A stretch of DNA of 64,000 nucleotides from an uncultured Chlamydiae bacterium (GTDB lineage Bacteria > Chlamydiota > Chlamydiia > Chlamydiales > 2-12-FULL-49-11), in the NCBI GenBank assembly GCA_937996705.1, contig CALKUQ010000021.1:1-64000 (forward strand). Reading direction: 5' to 3'. Below are positions 26,847 to 36,821 of the stretch, one piece after another. The notes below the pieces were generated by a model that did no database searches, had not been told where the DNA came from, and saw only the letters and a list, made by a program, of their open reading frames with translations. Position 1 is the first letter of the stretch. Every line of letters begins with the position of its first letter. The translations under genes and the position numbers were made by a program.

Positions 26847-27386
26847 TTAGATTTTAATGTAGGAGTCGGTTCCTGGCGGTCTTTGGAAATCAGATCCACC
26901 TGGCTTTCCGCTACCTGGCATTGAGCCTGGAGTGGGAAGTTTTGGCGCGTCTCTCTCTTTGTCAAAGCGGCCTTCCATAATTTTTTTAGCAACTTCACGC
27001 CATTTTTCTACAGCCTCTACGAAAATAGGGGCAAATCTTCTTAGCGCAGCAGCATCTGCTTGAGCCATTTCAAGGACGCAATGCATAAGGATAAGCTCTT
27101 CTTTTGTAGCCACACCCACGCCGCCACCAGCCATTTGGCCGCCAAGCATAGATCCTTCTAGAAGTGTTTCGTATAGGAGAAGACGTGATTTTGTATCTCC
27201 AGGGAGACCATCTAATATAGGTGAGTAGAGATAAAGTCTGTCAGAGTTAGGCTCATAAGTTAGATGGAGTGAAAAGGTATTATCAATACCTAATATACAA
27301 GTATGATTTTCATCAAATGTTAAACCCTCTAAATTCAGTTCTTTACCAAATTCTCTTAAATTTTCTTCAGCGTTTTCGCGAGACAT
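26847..27386 (-). CDS. slc1: Type III secretion chaperone Slc1 (CT043 family)
   Basis: A 179-residue SycE/CesT-type class I chaperone, which in Chlamydia binds Tarp and other early effectors and targets them to the type III machine. The segment 'EGSMLGGQMAGGGVGVATK' followed by 'ELILMHCVLEM', and 'NTFSLHLTYEPNSDRLYLY' near the N-terminus, closely match chlamydial Slc1 as I remember it. The tail after about residue 140 is Pro/Gly-rich, as in Chlamydia. A strong AGGAGG lies 5 bases before the ATG. Divergent from glgX, the same pairing as CT042/CT043. Confidence 0.92.
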   Translation of the reverse strand: MSRENAEENLREFGKELNLEGLTFDENHTCILGIDNTFSLHLTYEPNSDRLYLYSPILDGLPGDTKSRLLLYETLLEGSMLGGQMAGGGVGVATKEELILMHCVLEMAQADAAALRRFAPIFVEAVEKWREVAKKIMEGRFDKERDAPKLPTPGSMPGSGKPGGSDFQRPPGTDSYIKI

Positions 27387-27510
27387 TTTTCCTCCTTGAG
27401 AGTATTTTTTAGATACTATGTGTTTTTCTTAACTTTAGAATGGTTAATTCTACTCAAAAAATGCAATTTTTTTCTATGATTTTTCATTTTTATTCATTAA
27501 TGTCTCGTTT

Positions 27511-29358
27511 ATGAGCAGTATGATTCCCCTATCTCACACCTTTGGCGCCACTTTAACAGGCAATAAATTAATTTTTTCTCTCTTTACCAATTCGGCAAAA
27601 TCGGTCAAAGTTCACCTGTTTGAACCGCATAAACCATTGCCAGTAAAAGTGCTGCAGCTCCACAAAACCCCTGGAGGCGTCTGGACTCTTCAGACAGATC
27701 CCCTTCCCCTCACTCTATCTTACCTTTTCGAAATTGATGGCGCCCTAGCTTTAGATCCTTATGCTAAAGCACTTTCAACTCCTCACGCTTGGGGAGATTG
27801 GCATGAAGCCCCGAAATGTCAAATGATTTTCGACCACACTTTTGACTGGGAAGGGGTTGAAAAGCCTAAAATTGAGAAGCAAAACCTTATTATTTATGAG
27901 ATGCATGTAAGATCGTTTACAAAGCACCCCTCAAGCAAAGTGACCCATCCCGGAACCTATCTAGGGATGATTGAAAAAATCCCTTACCTCAAAGAACTTG
28001 GGATAAACGCTGTAGAACTTCTTCCCATCCACGAATTTGATGAACGAGAAAACCCTAGAATGGAATCGTTTACTAATAAAAGGCTCTGGAACTGCTGGGG
28101 CTATATGACGATGAATTTTTTCTGCCCCACAAAAAGGTATGCAACTAAAGATGACAGACTTGCAGCGCTAGTTGAATTCAAAACGATGGTTCTGGAGTTT
28201 CATAAACAGGGAATCGAAGTCATTCTCGATGTGGTATATAATCATGTAAGCGCCCTTTCTCATTTTGATGAAGTAGATAAAGAGTCCTACTTTATCCTAA
28301 ATAAAGACAAGCACCACACCAATTTTAGTGGGTGCGGAAATACGTTATCTGCAAATAGCCCTGCCACCTCCCACTTAATTCTCTCCTCACTCCGATATTT
28401 TGCAGAAGAGTGTCAAGTCGATGGGTTTAGGTTTGATTTGGGCGGATGCTTTTCCCGCGGAAAGGATGGAACCCCCCTCGATTTCCCCCCGTTTTTTGAG
28501 CTCCTCTCAAACGATCCTATTCTTTCTCAGACCAAACTAATTCTAGAACCCTGGGATTGTTATGGGATTAACCTATTACACGGGTTTAATGTAAAAAATT
28601 GTTCTGCTTGGAACGGCTCGTATAAGCCGGCAATGCGAAGATTTATCAGAGGCGACTCGATGCAGGAACAGTTTTTTAAAGATTCGTTCTTAGGATCGCG
28701 TTATCTTTTCCCAAACGGTTCGCCCCCTTCAAAAGGGATTAATTATGTTACGACTCACGACGGGTTTTCCTTAAATGACCTTGTCTCCTACAACCACAAA
28801 CATAATGAAAATAATGGCGAACATAATCGGGATGGGGAGAATGACAACAGCTCAGCAAACTATGGCGTTGAAGGACTTACAGCAAATCCTCAAATTCTTG
28901 CGATCCGATTGCAGCAGATGAAAAATCTCCTTTTTGTCAATCTCCTGTCCATTGGCGTCCCTATGATTCGAATGGGTGATGAATACGGCCACACCAACTT
29001 TGGCAACAATAACACCTATTGCCAAGATGAGCTTACTTGGTTTGATTGGGAGAAACACTCCCCCCTCTTCCCTTTTCTCAAAACCCTTACAGCCCTTCGA
29101 AAATCGATCCCCTTCTATAAAGTCGATGAATATTTAGAAGAGCCTTATGCAAGAACTATCTTAATAAAAGAGCACGTCGTTGTCCTCCTCCTCACAAACG
29201 CCTACCTTATCGCCTGCAACGCATCCCTTGCCCCCCTCCTTTTGCACGACTATGAAATGAGTGAATGGAAAATCTTGATTCAAACTAATCCGGATAACAC
29301 CCCCCAAACCCTTCTGACAGTTCCTCCAAGATCATTTCTAATTGCCACTAGGATATAA
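27511..29358 (+). CDS. glgX: Glycogen debranching enzyme (isoamylase-type GlgX)
   Basis: GH13 enzyme cleaving alpha-1,6 branch points of limit glycogen. An N-terminal CBM48 (about 1-100), then GH13 regions I 'ILDVVYNHVS', II 'VDGFRFDLGG' (nucleophile Asp), III 'LILEPWDC' (acid Glu) and IV 'VTTHDGFSLND' (Asp). 615 residues, slightly short for the family. Start MSSM or the fourth-codon ATG 27520. Shows that the organism stores glycogen. Divergent from slc1. Confidence 0.95.
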   Translation: MSSMIPLSHTFGATLTGNKLIFSLFTNSAKSVKVHLFEPHKPLPVKVLQLHKTPGGVWTLQTDPLPLTLSYLFEIDGALALDPYAKALSTPHAWGDWHEAPKCQMIFDHTFDWEGVEKPKIEKQNLIIYEMHVRSFTKHPSSKVTHPGTYLGMIEKIPYLKELGINAVELLPIHEFDERENPRMESFTNKRLWNCWGYMTMNFFCPTKRYATKDDRLAALVEFKTMVLEFHKQGIEVILDVVYNHVSALSHFDEVDKESYFILNKDKHHTNFSGCGNTLSANSPATSHLILSSLRYFAEECQVDGFRFDLGGCFSRGKDGTPLDFPPFFELLSNDPILSQTKLILEPWDCYGINLLHGFNVKNCSAWNGSYKPAMRRFIRGDSMQEQFFKDSFLGSRYLFPNGSPPSKGINYVTTHDGFSLNDLVSYNHKHNENNGEHNRDGENDNSSANYGVEGLTANPQILAIRLQQMKNLLFVNLLSIGVPMIRMGDEYGHTNFGNNNTYCQDELTWFDWEKHSPLFPFLKTLTALRKSIPFYKVDEYLEEPYARTILIKEHVVVLLLTNAYLIACNASLAPLLLHDYEMSEWKILIQTNPDNTPQTLLTVPPRSFLIATRI

Positions 29359-29366
29359 GTTGTGCT

Positions 29367-30008
29367 ATGGTTGGGCTTATGTGGAAAATTGGACTACTCG
29401 CCCTATTTTTTTCTTCCTGCGCAGAGAGACACTTTTCTGCAAACCAGTTTCCTTATCACGATACGGGCGCAGCAAAACCAAAAATTGCCCTAGTTCCCGT
29501 AATTACAACCAAAGCTCAGCCCGTTCCTTGGAATCTCTCTGAGGAGTTGACAGAGGTAATTTATGAAAGGTTTTTAGAGACAAAACAATTTTATCTCACA
29601 AGAGACTTTTCCGTTCTAGGGAAGCATTTAACCGATTTATCTGAAATTAACCCCCTTCTGGAAGATGTCCGCTGGCTCTACGAAAACGGCTCTGCCTCTG
29701 AATTCGTGGTTTTTATAGAACTGGTTCAACATCAATTAACTCCAAAACCCTCAAAAATTCCGCCGCAAACCTACTTTCTTGAAATGGCTTTTCGTGTCCA
29801 TGTAATTGATATTCGAGGTCCAGAACCTAAAGTAATTTTACAAGAGCTCGTCTCCGACTCTTTTAACATCCCTATTAAAATAAATTATTCTAAAGATACC
29901 CTCGGCAAGACCACTTTCTTCTTATCCCCGATCGGATCGGCCCACATGCAAATGGTAAAGCAGATCTCTAGGCAAATTCAAGACTACATTTTATTGGCTA
30001 AACTATGA
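29367..30008 (+). CDS. Putative lipoprotein, unknown function
   Basis: 213 residues with a short hydrophobic N-terminus ending 'LALFFSSCAERH', compatible with a lipobox and Cys lipidation (about residue 18). The rest is a soluble alpha/beta sequence ('KIALVPVITTK', 'FVVFIELVQHQL') typical of periplasmic lipoproteins. I do not recognise the family. The start is ATG 29367 or 29379. The stop shares ATGA with the CPBP protease gene, forming an operon with it and with PP2C and nifS downstream. Confidence 0.78.
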   Translation: MVGLMWKIGLLALFFSSCAERHFSANQFPYHDTGAAKPKIALVPVITTKAQPVPWNLSEELTEVIYERFLETKQFYLTRDFSVLGKHLTDLSEINPLLEDVRWLYENGSASEFVVFIELVQHQLTPKPSKIPPQTYFLEMAFRVHVIDIRGPEPKVILQELVSDSFNIPIKINYSKDTLGKTTFFLSPIGSAHMQMVKQISRQIQDYILLAKL

Positions 30009-30814
30009 TGGAAAGCAATCTAGCAGGTTTTGCTTTTTTTTTAATTTTAGCTCTGATCATTTCTTGGATTGCTTTTGCAAAAGGGTACTACCACCTCCCC
30101 TACAAAGAGTACAAAGGGGCTGCAATTACCCTTCAAGATGTTTTCGCCTCTTTTTTTATCTTCTTAGCTAGCTATTTTTTTCTCCTACCCCTAATCCACT
30201 ACCCGATACTTAGCCATATCATCACCTTTGTAGTTGCCTCCCTCCTCTTTTTTCTATACGGATTTTGGGGAAACCGAACCAATATGATAAAAGTTTGGAA
30301 AGACAGATCGTTCCCAGAAAGCAAATCGATCTTGAAAGATTTAGAGACCGGATTAGTCTTTTGGTTTCTTGCAATTCCTGTTGTCACCTCAGTTACCTAT
30401 CTTGCAGAACTCCTCACCTCGCTCATTGCCTCTCCAACGAATAAGGAACAAGTAGCTGTCAGATTTTTAAAAGAGTCGCTGGGTAACCCTCTAACCTCTT
30501 CGGTAGCCTTTTTTTCCATCATTATCGCAGCTCCAATTTTTGAAGAGTTTCTATTCCGAGGAGTCTTGCTCTCCTACCTTAGAACGAAAATGGGGACTTA
30601 TGTTGCAATTTTTACAAGCGCCCTAATTTTCTCCCTCTTCCACTTTTCCCCCAGTCAATCTATTGAAAATATTTCTTTACTCCTAACCCTTTTTGCGTTT
30701 GGAAGCTACCTAGGTTTTGTCTATTTAAAAACAAGATCGCTCTACTCTTCCATTCTTTTACACGTGACATTCAATTCTATTAGTGTTATTAGAATTATCT
30801 TTACACATGTATAA
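30005..30814 (+). CDS. CPBP (CAAX/Abi-type) intramembrane metalloprotease
   Basis: 269 residues with about seven or eight hydrophobic segments. Motifs of the CPBP family: 'EEFLFRG' (Glu180, Glu181, Arg185), 'FSLFHF' (His213) and a C-terminal 'LLHVTFN' with the His/Asn metal pair. Bacterial members process peptides or act in signalling; the substrate is unknown. ATGA overlap with the upstream lipoprotein gene. Confidence 0.88.
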   Translation: MMESNLAGFAFFLILALIISWIAFAKGYYHLPYKEYKGAAITLQDVFASFFIFLASYFFLLPLIHYPILSHIITFVVASLLFFLYGFWGNRTNMIKVWKDRSFPESKSILKDLETGLVFWFLAIPVVTSVTYLAELLTSLIASPTNKEQVAVRFLKESLGNPLTSSVAFFSIIIAAPIFEEFLFRGVLLSYLRTKMGTYVAIFTSALIFSLFHFSPSQSIENISLLLTLFAFGSYLGFVYLKTRSLYSSILLHVTFNSISVIRIIFTHV

Positions 30815-30822
30815 ACATTTTT

Positions 30823-31614
30823 TTGGTGGTTGTGAGTAGTCATTTTAAGATCGAAAGTTTTGGCAAGTCAGACGTTGGTCTCCTTAGAAATAATAACGAG
30901 GACGTCTTTCGAGAGCTCCCCAAGGAGAAGTTTTTTATTTTAGCCGACGGCATGGGGGGGCATAACGCAGGGGAAGTCGCAGCCTCAAGAGCAGTTGAAT
31001 ACATGTGCTCAGGGATTCAAACTCTCTTTCAAACTTCAAAAGATTCTCTAGAATTAGAAGAGATTCAAATGCATGTCGAGTCCGTAATTGAGAATACAAA
31101 CCTTTGGGTTCATCATTTAGGCGCTTCTAATCCAAGCTTTTACGGAATGGGAACCACCTTGTGCAGCATTCTGTTTTTCAAAGAATTTATTGTCTATTCC
31201 CACGTAGGTGACAGTAGAATTTATAGATTTCGAAAGGGAAAATTGACCCCTTTGACAAACGATCATACCACTTTTTCGAAAAATCTCCCTTCAGGAGAAA
31301 ATCGCAATGGTGTATCATTACCCAGGAAAGTCCTCGCAAAAGCGATAGGGACCTCAATGTTTGTAACACCTGAAATAAAATCTGAAAAGGCCGAAGCAAG
31401 TGATATCTACCTCCTTTGCTCCGATGGCCTAACCGATCTTGTATCAGACAACTTAATTGAGTCCTTATTGAAAAACTACACCGATTTAAACCAGGTGGCC
31501 AGCCATTTGATTGAAACGGCAAAAGAGAGCGGAGGGCACGATAACATAACCCTGCTTTTGATACGAACCCATGATATTCCTGGACAACAACGCAACAACC
31601 CCCCTTCTCCCTGA
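30823..31614 (+). CDS. PP2C-family serine/threonine phosphatase
   Basis: Metal-dependent protein phosphatase reversing Ser/Thr phosphorylation, likely partnered with Pkn-type kinases such as the one at 61-64 kb. Motifs: 'RNNNEDVF', 'FFILADGMGGHNAGEVAA', 'VYSHVGDSRIYRFR', 'LLCSDGLTD' and 'GGHDNITLLLI'. Corresponds to CT259. Start is uncertain (TTG 30823 or GTG 30832 after a GGTGG). The 3' end overlaps nifS by 44 bases, a long overlap but supported because nifS must start at 'MIFLDNNATT'. Confidence 0.92.
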   Translation: MVVVSSHFKIESFGKSDVGLLRNNNEDVFRELPKEKFFILADGMGGHNAGEVAASRAVEYMCSGIQTLFQTSKDSLELEEIQMHVESVIENTNLWVHHLGASNPSFYGMGTTLCSILFFKEFIVYSHVGDSRIYRFRKGKLTPLTNDHTTFSKNLPSGENRNGVSLPRKVLAKAIGTSMFVTPEIKSEKAEASDIYLLCSDGLTDLVSDNLIESLLKNYTDLNQVASHLIETAKESGGHDNITLLLIRTHDIPGQQRNNPPSP

Positions 31615-32677
31615 AGTGCTCGAAGCGATGCTTCTTGATTTAGACGGCATCCCCCGAAACCCTTCAAGTATTACGAAATATGGAAGAGATGGAAGAGAAA
31701 AGATTTCTAGCGCAAGACGGTTGATTGCGAACTATTTTGGAATCAATTCCGAGGAAATTTATTTCACATCTGGTGGGACAGAGGGCAATCACATGCTGGT
31801 TCATGGCTTTCACAAAAGAAAGCCCGGGACAATTATTTCCACTAAGATTGAACACGCCTCTACACTTGGGGCGCTAGGGGGGTATCACACTCTTAATTTA
31901 AGCGTCGATGAAACAGGATATCCCAAACCAGAAGAGCTAGAAGAACTTTTAAAAACAACCGACCCCTCATTTGTCATGCTCACTGCGGCCAATACTGAGA
32001 CAGGGGTGATGATCCCTCTAGAGAAATTTGCCACGATTTGTCAAACCTACAACGTCCCCCTTGTTTTAGATGGCGTAGGACTCCTGGGTAAAGTGCGTTG
32101 CAAACACCTCCCCAAAGGGGTTGCCGCACTCTCCTTTTCTGGGCATAAATTTCATGCCCCAAAAGGGATAGGCTTTGTAATTTTGAGAAAACAGTACAAA
32201 ATCCCGCCGATTTTTAAAGGGGGGCACCAAGAAAGGGAGATGCGAGCTGGAACCGAAAACATCGCAGGGATTTTAGGACTAGCAAAAGCGATTTCTCTCA
32301 TCGACGAAACCACCTTTAAACAAGTAGAAGAGCTCAGAAACTATTTTGAAAGCGAGCTCCTTTCCCGATTCCCCCACTTCAAAATCAACGGCACGGGACC
32401 GAGACTTCCCAACACATCCAATATCTATTTCAAAGATTGCGACGCAGAGACACTCTTAATGAACCTCGATCAAAAAGGGGTGATCGCCTCCCTCGGCTCT
32501 GCTTGCTCGGCAAACGCCCTCAGCCCCTCCCACGTCCTCCTCGGAATGAATCTTCCCCAAGAAAGGGCCCTCTCCTCGTTGCGCTTCTCTCTGAGCCGCC
32601 TCACAACCAAACGAGAAATTGATTCTTGCCTGGAACTTATCTCCCTCTGCCTAAAAGAGTCGAAAACTACCCTCTAG
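31571..32677 (+). CDS. Cysteine desulfurase (NifS/IscS family)
   Basis: PLP enzyme that takes sulfur from cysteine for Fe-S clusters or thiolation. 368 residues: 'FLDNNATTP' start, 'GGTEGNHMLVHG', the PLP lysine in 'SFSGHKFHAPKGIGF' and the persulfide Cys in 'SLGSACSAN'. Corresponds to CT258, adjacent to PP2C as in Chlamydia. The short active-site loop cannot decide between IscS and NifS. The 3' end touches the convergent gene at 32667. Confidence 0.92.
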   Translation: MIFLDNNATTPLLPEVLEAMLLDLDGIPRNPSSITKYGRDGREKISSARRLIANYFGINSEEIYFTSGGTEGNHMLVHGFHKRKPGTIISTKIEHASTLGALGGYHTLNLSVDETGYPKPEELEELLKTTDPSFVMLTAANTETGVMIPLEKFATICQTYNVPLVLDGVGLLGKVRCKHLPKGVAALSFSGHKFHAPKGIGFVILRKQYKIPPIFKGGHQEREMRAGTENIAGILGLAKAISLIDETTFKQVEELRNYFESELLSRFPHFKINGTGPRLPNTSNIYFKDCDAETLLMNLDQKGVIASLGSACSANALSPSHVLLGMNLPQERALSSLRFSLSRLTTKREIDSCLELISLCLKESKTTL

Positions 32678-33998
32678 CTTTTTCAGAAAATTGCTTTGCC
32701 TGAAAAATAGATCGGGCCAATTCATCAAGAACAATCGCCATTGTTTCCTTCTCACCCAAACCGGGACCGATCGTATCAATACCGTACTCACTTGGAGCAA
32801 TTGCCCTCACCACTAAGTCTTGTCGATTGGTATAAGGCGCGTTTGTTATCGCTAAATATCTCCCCTGTGGCGGTGAAGTTTTTAGCCAGGTTTCTACAGT
32901 ATCATCGGTTGTCGGACGAACACGCCTCTCCCCTTTTGCATCATTTTTCATAGGGGCATTTATGAAATAGACCTCCACTTTGCTTCTCATATCGGCTGGA
33001 ATCTCTGATTGCTCCCAAACTAATTCCACCATTTCTCGTTCCGTTTTCGGAAAGTCGGAAGGCTTTAACCACCCTTTTCTTATTTTCAACGGGGACTCTT
33101 TATCCTCTATCAACTTTGCTACACCCTCTTGCCCGGGATCTAACGGCCTCTCCCCACTTAAGAAATAGATCCGAGAAACTCTCACCCCCCTCTCCCACTC
33201 CTTAACAAGATAGTGCAGACGGAGGCGAACCCTTGGCAAAAGCCCCCCATGAACAAGCGCCCCCTCATAATCTTCAAACTGAGCAATCGTAGCATCTATA
33301 AACCCCAGATCTCGTAAAAGAGGTTTAATACTCGGCTTTAATTCTTCAAATCTAGTTGTCTGCTCCTCCCAACGCTCCCCCTGACGCAAAAGATGTTTCT
33401 GAGCCCAATTATTAATTTGGAGAACGGCTCTTTCCGAGCTAACCAACGGTTCCATCCCAGCAAATTCTAACACTTTTAGCAATGTAACTTTCGGCTGATA
33501 CCTCTCATCAAACAAACGCCTTGAAGCCCCCAAAGCAAGAACTTCCCCCTCCAACCTCTTTCCCTCTTCAAAAAACACCGAAGCATCCTTAGAAGATCCC
33601 ACCTTTAATAACCAGGCGTAACTACTTCTTGCAACCCCCACAGCAGATCGGTAATCCCCCGATTGCTCATACTCTTCAATCAGGTCGTGACTCCCCTGTA
33701 TATAGTTTTCCACTTCCCTAACCTGACTCCCCCCATAAAGAGCTGTCATCCCAACTAAAGCAATCACAACCCCCCCTCTAAACAAAAGGGGTGCTCTAAC
33801 CACCCTCGTCTCTAACCTCCTAGAAAACCCCATAGCGCCAAGTCCTACAGATCCAAGCACTCCCCCCCACAAAGAAACCCAAGAAGAGGAAAGATGTAAC
33901 CCACGCTCATAAACAAACCCCTTAAACCAAGTCGGCCTAGCATCCAAAAGACCCCGCCCCCTAAAATTACTATCAACCCCTCTACAACTTTTTTCCAT
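32667..33998 (-). CDS. Unknown membrane protein
   Basis: 443 residues from an ATG at 33998 with AGGGG 8 bases upstream. Two hydrophobic segments lie near the N-terminus (about 35-51 and 75-90 from this start), then a long soluble part with helical stretches. The C-terminus includes 'YLAITNAPYTNRQDLVVRAI' and 'EYGIDTIGPGLGEKETMAIVLDELAR', which suggests an enzyme-like domain I cannot name. Convergent with nifS (11-base overlap). It lies between the conserved nifS and the Cys-rich locus, so it could be part of either. Confidence 0.7.
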   Translation of the reverse strand: MEKSCRGVDSNFRGRGLLDARPTWFKGFVYERGLHLSSSWVSLWGGVLGSVGLGAMGFSRRLETRVVRAPLLFRGGVVIALVGMTALYGGSQVREVENYIQGSHDLIEEYEQSGDYRSAVGVARSSYAWLLKVGSSKDASVFFEEGKRLEGEVLALGASRRLFDERYQPKVTLLKVLEFAGMEPLVSSERAVLQINNWAQKHLLRQGERWEEQTTRFEELKPSIKPLLRDLGFIDATIAQFEDYEGALVHGGLLPRVRLRLHYLVKEWERGVRVSRIYFLSGERPLDPGQEGVAKLIEDKESPLKIRKGWLKPSDFPKTEREMVELVWEQSEIPADMRSKVEVYFINAPMKNDAKGERRVRPTTDDTVETWLKTSPPQGRYLAITNAPYTNRQDLVVRAIAPSEYGIDTIGPGLGEKETMAIVLDELARSIFQAKQFSEKARG

Positions 33999-34280
33999 GT
34001 TTTTGCCCCTAAAGGAAAAAACTGTATCAAAACCATTTGATAAAGTCAAAAAGGAGATAGCCTCCGAACCTCAAATACAACCCGTTTCAGCTTTTCCACT
34101 TCCTCTACTGACATTTTCATTTTCGTCCACTCGTTTTAGGCATACAGAAATTAAAAGATGATTCATCTTAAGATTGTTACACCCATAAGATTCCTTTCAA
34201 AAGCCTTTTGTTGAGCTCCTTCATATTCCTAACCATTTAACCCGGCATTACGCTTGAGTTCTCGATATCGACCCGGTTGG

Positions 34281-36800
34281 CTAGCTATGACAACCACAAC
34301 ATCCACAATAAGTTTTTCCTGACTCAAATACTTCACAGGCTTTTTTTCCTGTATCGGGACAGCATACATTACAATTGTTGATCACATCCCCGCAACAACC
34401 ATGACATCGATTAGAGATACATGATGGAAAATCACTATCTGTACAATCAGAATCATCACAGCAATCCCCTCCTGGAATCCAGTTAGGTGGAATGTTGGTG
34501 CCTGGTGGGGGAGTTCCACAGCAAACACCCTGAGTACCCTCAGAAGTATTCTCATACCAAGTTTGACTATCAGCACCGAGTAGCCCGCAGCATATTCCTC
34601 CTAGTCCTGATTTTACATGCACCTTTCCTCCACAACAAGTAAGATCTGCAGTTGTTGTATTATTAAGAACAAGATTTGGACTAGACCACGCATAAGTGTT
34701 CGTGTTAGGATCTGTTTCACAACAAAGTCCGAATGGATCACCCGTTTTGTACCAAGTGTTATTACAGCAAATGCCGGTATTGGCAGCTTGATAAGAACCT
34801 GTAGCAGTCGAACCGCAACAACAACTAGCTGAATCATCTGTCGGGTCAGTTCCACACGGAGGGTCTTCTGGGCAACATGCATTAGATGCTACTACACTTC
34901 CGTCATTACAACATCGATCTGTTTCCGATTTTTTGCATCCTTTAGGTACAGATGGAGTTTGGGTTGTGTCAGAGCAACAATCCCCTGAATCACAACAATC
35001 TGTTCCGCAACAAGTCCCGCTTGTAGTTGGACATGGTGTTATAGGATTCTCTGGGCTACAACAAGCGCCTGTTGTAGTATCAAAAATCGTTCCCCCACAA
35101 CACATGGTAGTGCTTCCAGAGGGACTTGTGATTGTTATAGTAGGAACTCCAGCTAGTTCTGTCACTAAACTCACTAATGAAAGATCCTGTAAATTGATAG
35201 AATGTAATGCCCCCGTTGCAGGGACATAGAGGTATTCTCCATTATTATTCATCTTGATTTTTTGTTTAAAATCAGGGGTAAGCGCATTTCCTGTTGAGTA
35301 AGAAGTTGAAACAATTTGACCAAATCTTAAACAAACTCGATGTAAGAGCCAGTTTTCTGTATAAGGAGGATATTCTCCTGAAAATTCTTGTACAGTTGCA
35401 TATAAATACAATTCATCAGCGGAAAGTGTGATTCCTGATGCATAAAGATATACCCCAGTTGGTAACGAAATTGTATTTGTAATTGTAGGCTGACTTGGAG
35501 TTGATAGATCTAATTGAAGAATTTGACTGTTTCCTTCATCAAGTGAGTTTTCTAGGACGTATGCAGTATTTCCATCGCGTGTCAAAATGATATCAACTAT
35601 AGATTGAGTATCAATCGTCGATATTTCCTTGAGTGTGGGCATCTCTGTTGCTGAATAACCTATTGAGTAAACTACCAAAAGTCCTGAGCTTCCAGTTATA
35701 TTTACAGAACTTATATAAAGATAATCATCTTTTGCTGAAATTGCAATTGCAGATCCTGAAAGATAGTTATTAAAATAATGCGTTTTACATGTATATTGAT
35801 TAATATCGATATTATATACAAAATTTGGAAAACCTTTAGCAGCTCCTAGAACATATATATATTCACCTGTTGAATCCATAATCATATCAACTGCATCTCC
35901 CATATCATTATTGCAGGTAATAGTACTCAGGATGTTATTCAATGAATCAAACACAGTTAGAGCGCCACTTCCCTTTGCAGGGTCCACACTTAATACATGT
36001 AAATTTCCATTTTTCGGATGAAGCAAGGTCTTAATAGCATTAGAAACTGAAAGGGATGTTATATTAGTATTTGTAGCCATATCATAGATGGCGACTGAAT
36101 CACTTGAAATATACCCTATTACGTTACCATTTCCGCTTGGATACTCATTTGTAGGACATTGTGAAGGAGATCCACAACACATATCTAAATTGCAGCACGA
36201 GTTATCATCACATTGATACTTACTACTACAGATGCAACTTCCGTCTGCATTATAAGTTTCCCCTGGATTACAGCAACTTCCACTTGCAGGACAATCTCCA
36301 GCTGCGCAACATTCACCATTAGAACAAGGTGTATGCGCGCAAGAACACTCCCCATTATTTGCAGTTTCACCTGGTTTGCAACAAGCTGTTAAACCTTGGC
36401 TATTAGTTACAGGACACGGATTTGTAGCACAACAACTCCCATCCTGGCAAAGAGTTTGTCCTGAAGGACAACTTGTGGGGCAATTTCCACTTTGATCCGG
36501 ACTCACCCCACTCGGACAACATGTAGTCTCATTTGTTTTACCAGGGCTTGTATTTGGGCAGTTTGCGCTGCAGCAAGAGCCATCCCCACACCTAGTTAAT
36601 CCCGCACTACATGTTCCCGATTGTGTACATCCTCCTGTTACACAATTATAATTGTATCCCAGAGGACAACAAGTCCCAGCTGGCCCTGGACATTCTTCAA
36701 CACAACATTGATTAGAAGCACAAATGTTCATCCCTTGAGCAGTGCATTGAGTAGGAGTAAGACAATTCGAATCTTCAATTTTATCAATGTTATCTTTCAT
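34281..36800 (-). CDS. Cysteine-rich propeller protein A (granulin-like arms, YVTN-like core)
   Basis: 839 residues, not recognised as a known protein. Residues 1-215 contain 41 cysteines, with recurring C-x(2)-(G/N)-(S/E)-C-C units such as 'CGDGSCC', 'CQDGSCC' and 'CSNGECC', reminiscent of eukaryotic granulins. About 220-545 is Cys-poor with 40-50-residue beta repeats ('TLLHPKNGNLHVLSVDP', 'MIMDSTGEYIYVLGAA', 'IILTRDGNTAYVLENS', 'ITLSADELYLYATV') like YVTN/lactonase seven-blade propellers. About 545-839 is again very Cys-rich. There is no signal peptide, membrane segment or lipobox. Second copy of a duplicated module; last gene of the run. Confidence 0.85.
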   Translation of the reverse strand: MKDNIDKIEDSNCLTPTQCTAQGMNICASNQCCVEECPGPAGTCCPLGYNYNCVTGGCTQSGTCSAGLTRCGDGSCCSANCPNTSPGKTNETTCCPSGVSPDQSGNCPTSCPSGQTLCQDGSCCATNPCPVTNSQGLTACCKPGETANNGECSCAHTPCSNGECCAAGDCPASGSCCNPGETYNADGSCICSSKYQCDDNSCCNLDMCCGSPSQCPTNEYPSGNGNVIGYISSDSVAIYDMATNTNITSLSVSNAIKTLLHPKNGNLHVLSVDPAKGSGALTVFDSLNNILSTITCNNDMGDAVDMIMDSTGEYIYVLGAAKGFPNFVYNIDINQYTCKTHYFNNYLSGSAIAISAKDDYLYISSVNITGSSGLLVVYSIGYSATEMPTLKEISTIDTQSIVDIILTRDGNTAYVLENSLDEGNSQILQLDLSTPSQPTITNTISLPTGVYLYASGITLSADELYLYATVQEFSGEYPPYTENWLLHRVCLRFGQIVSTSYSTGNALTPDFKQKIKMNNNGEYLYVPATGALHSINLQDLSLVSLVTELAGVPTITITSPSGSTTMCCGGTIFDTTTGACCSPENPITPCPTTSGTCCGTDCCDSGDCCSDTTQTPSVPKGCKKSETDRCCNDGSVVASNACCPEDPPCGTDPTDDSASCCCGSTATGSYQAANTGICCNNTWYKTGDPFGLCCETDPNTNTYAWSSPNLVLNNTTTADLTCCGGKVHVKSGLGGICCGLLGADSQTWYENTSEGTQGVCCGTPPPGTNIPPNWIPGGDCCDDSDCTDSDFPSCISNRCHGCCGDVINNCNVCCPDTGKKACEVFESGKTYCGCCGCHS
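34872..36724. repeat. Direct repeat copy 1 (about 1.85 kb, identical by eye)
   Basis: The segment covering most of Cys-rich protein A appears identical to 38313-40165 at a constant offset of 3,441 bases; the translations agree throughout. Divergence begins sharply on both sides: at the C-terminal Cys region (below 34872) and in the N-terminal 25 codons (above 36724). Confidence 0.9.
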
Positions 36801-36821
36801 AATTATTTTCCTATTTATTTT

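Noticed and set aside
36185..36370. Frames of 61-122 codons repeated in both copies of the Cys-rich genes (for example 36185-36370 and 39626-39811; 34933-35229 and 38302-38670)
   Set aside because: They occur in both copies only because the DNA is duplicated; they lie wholly inside the main genes and lack start signals.
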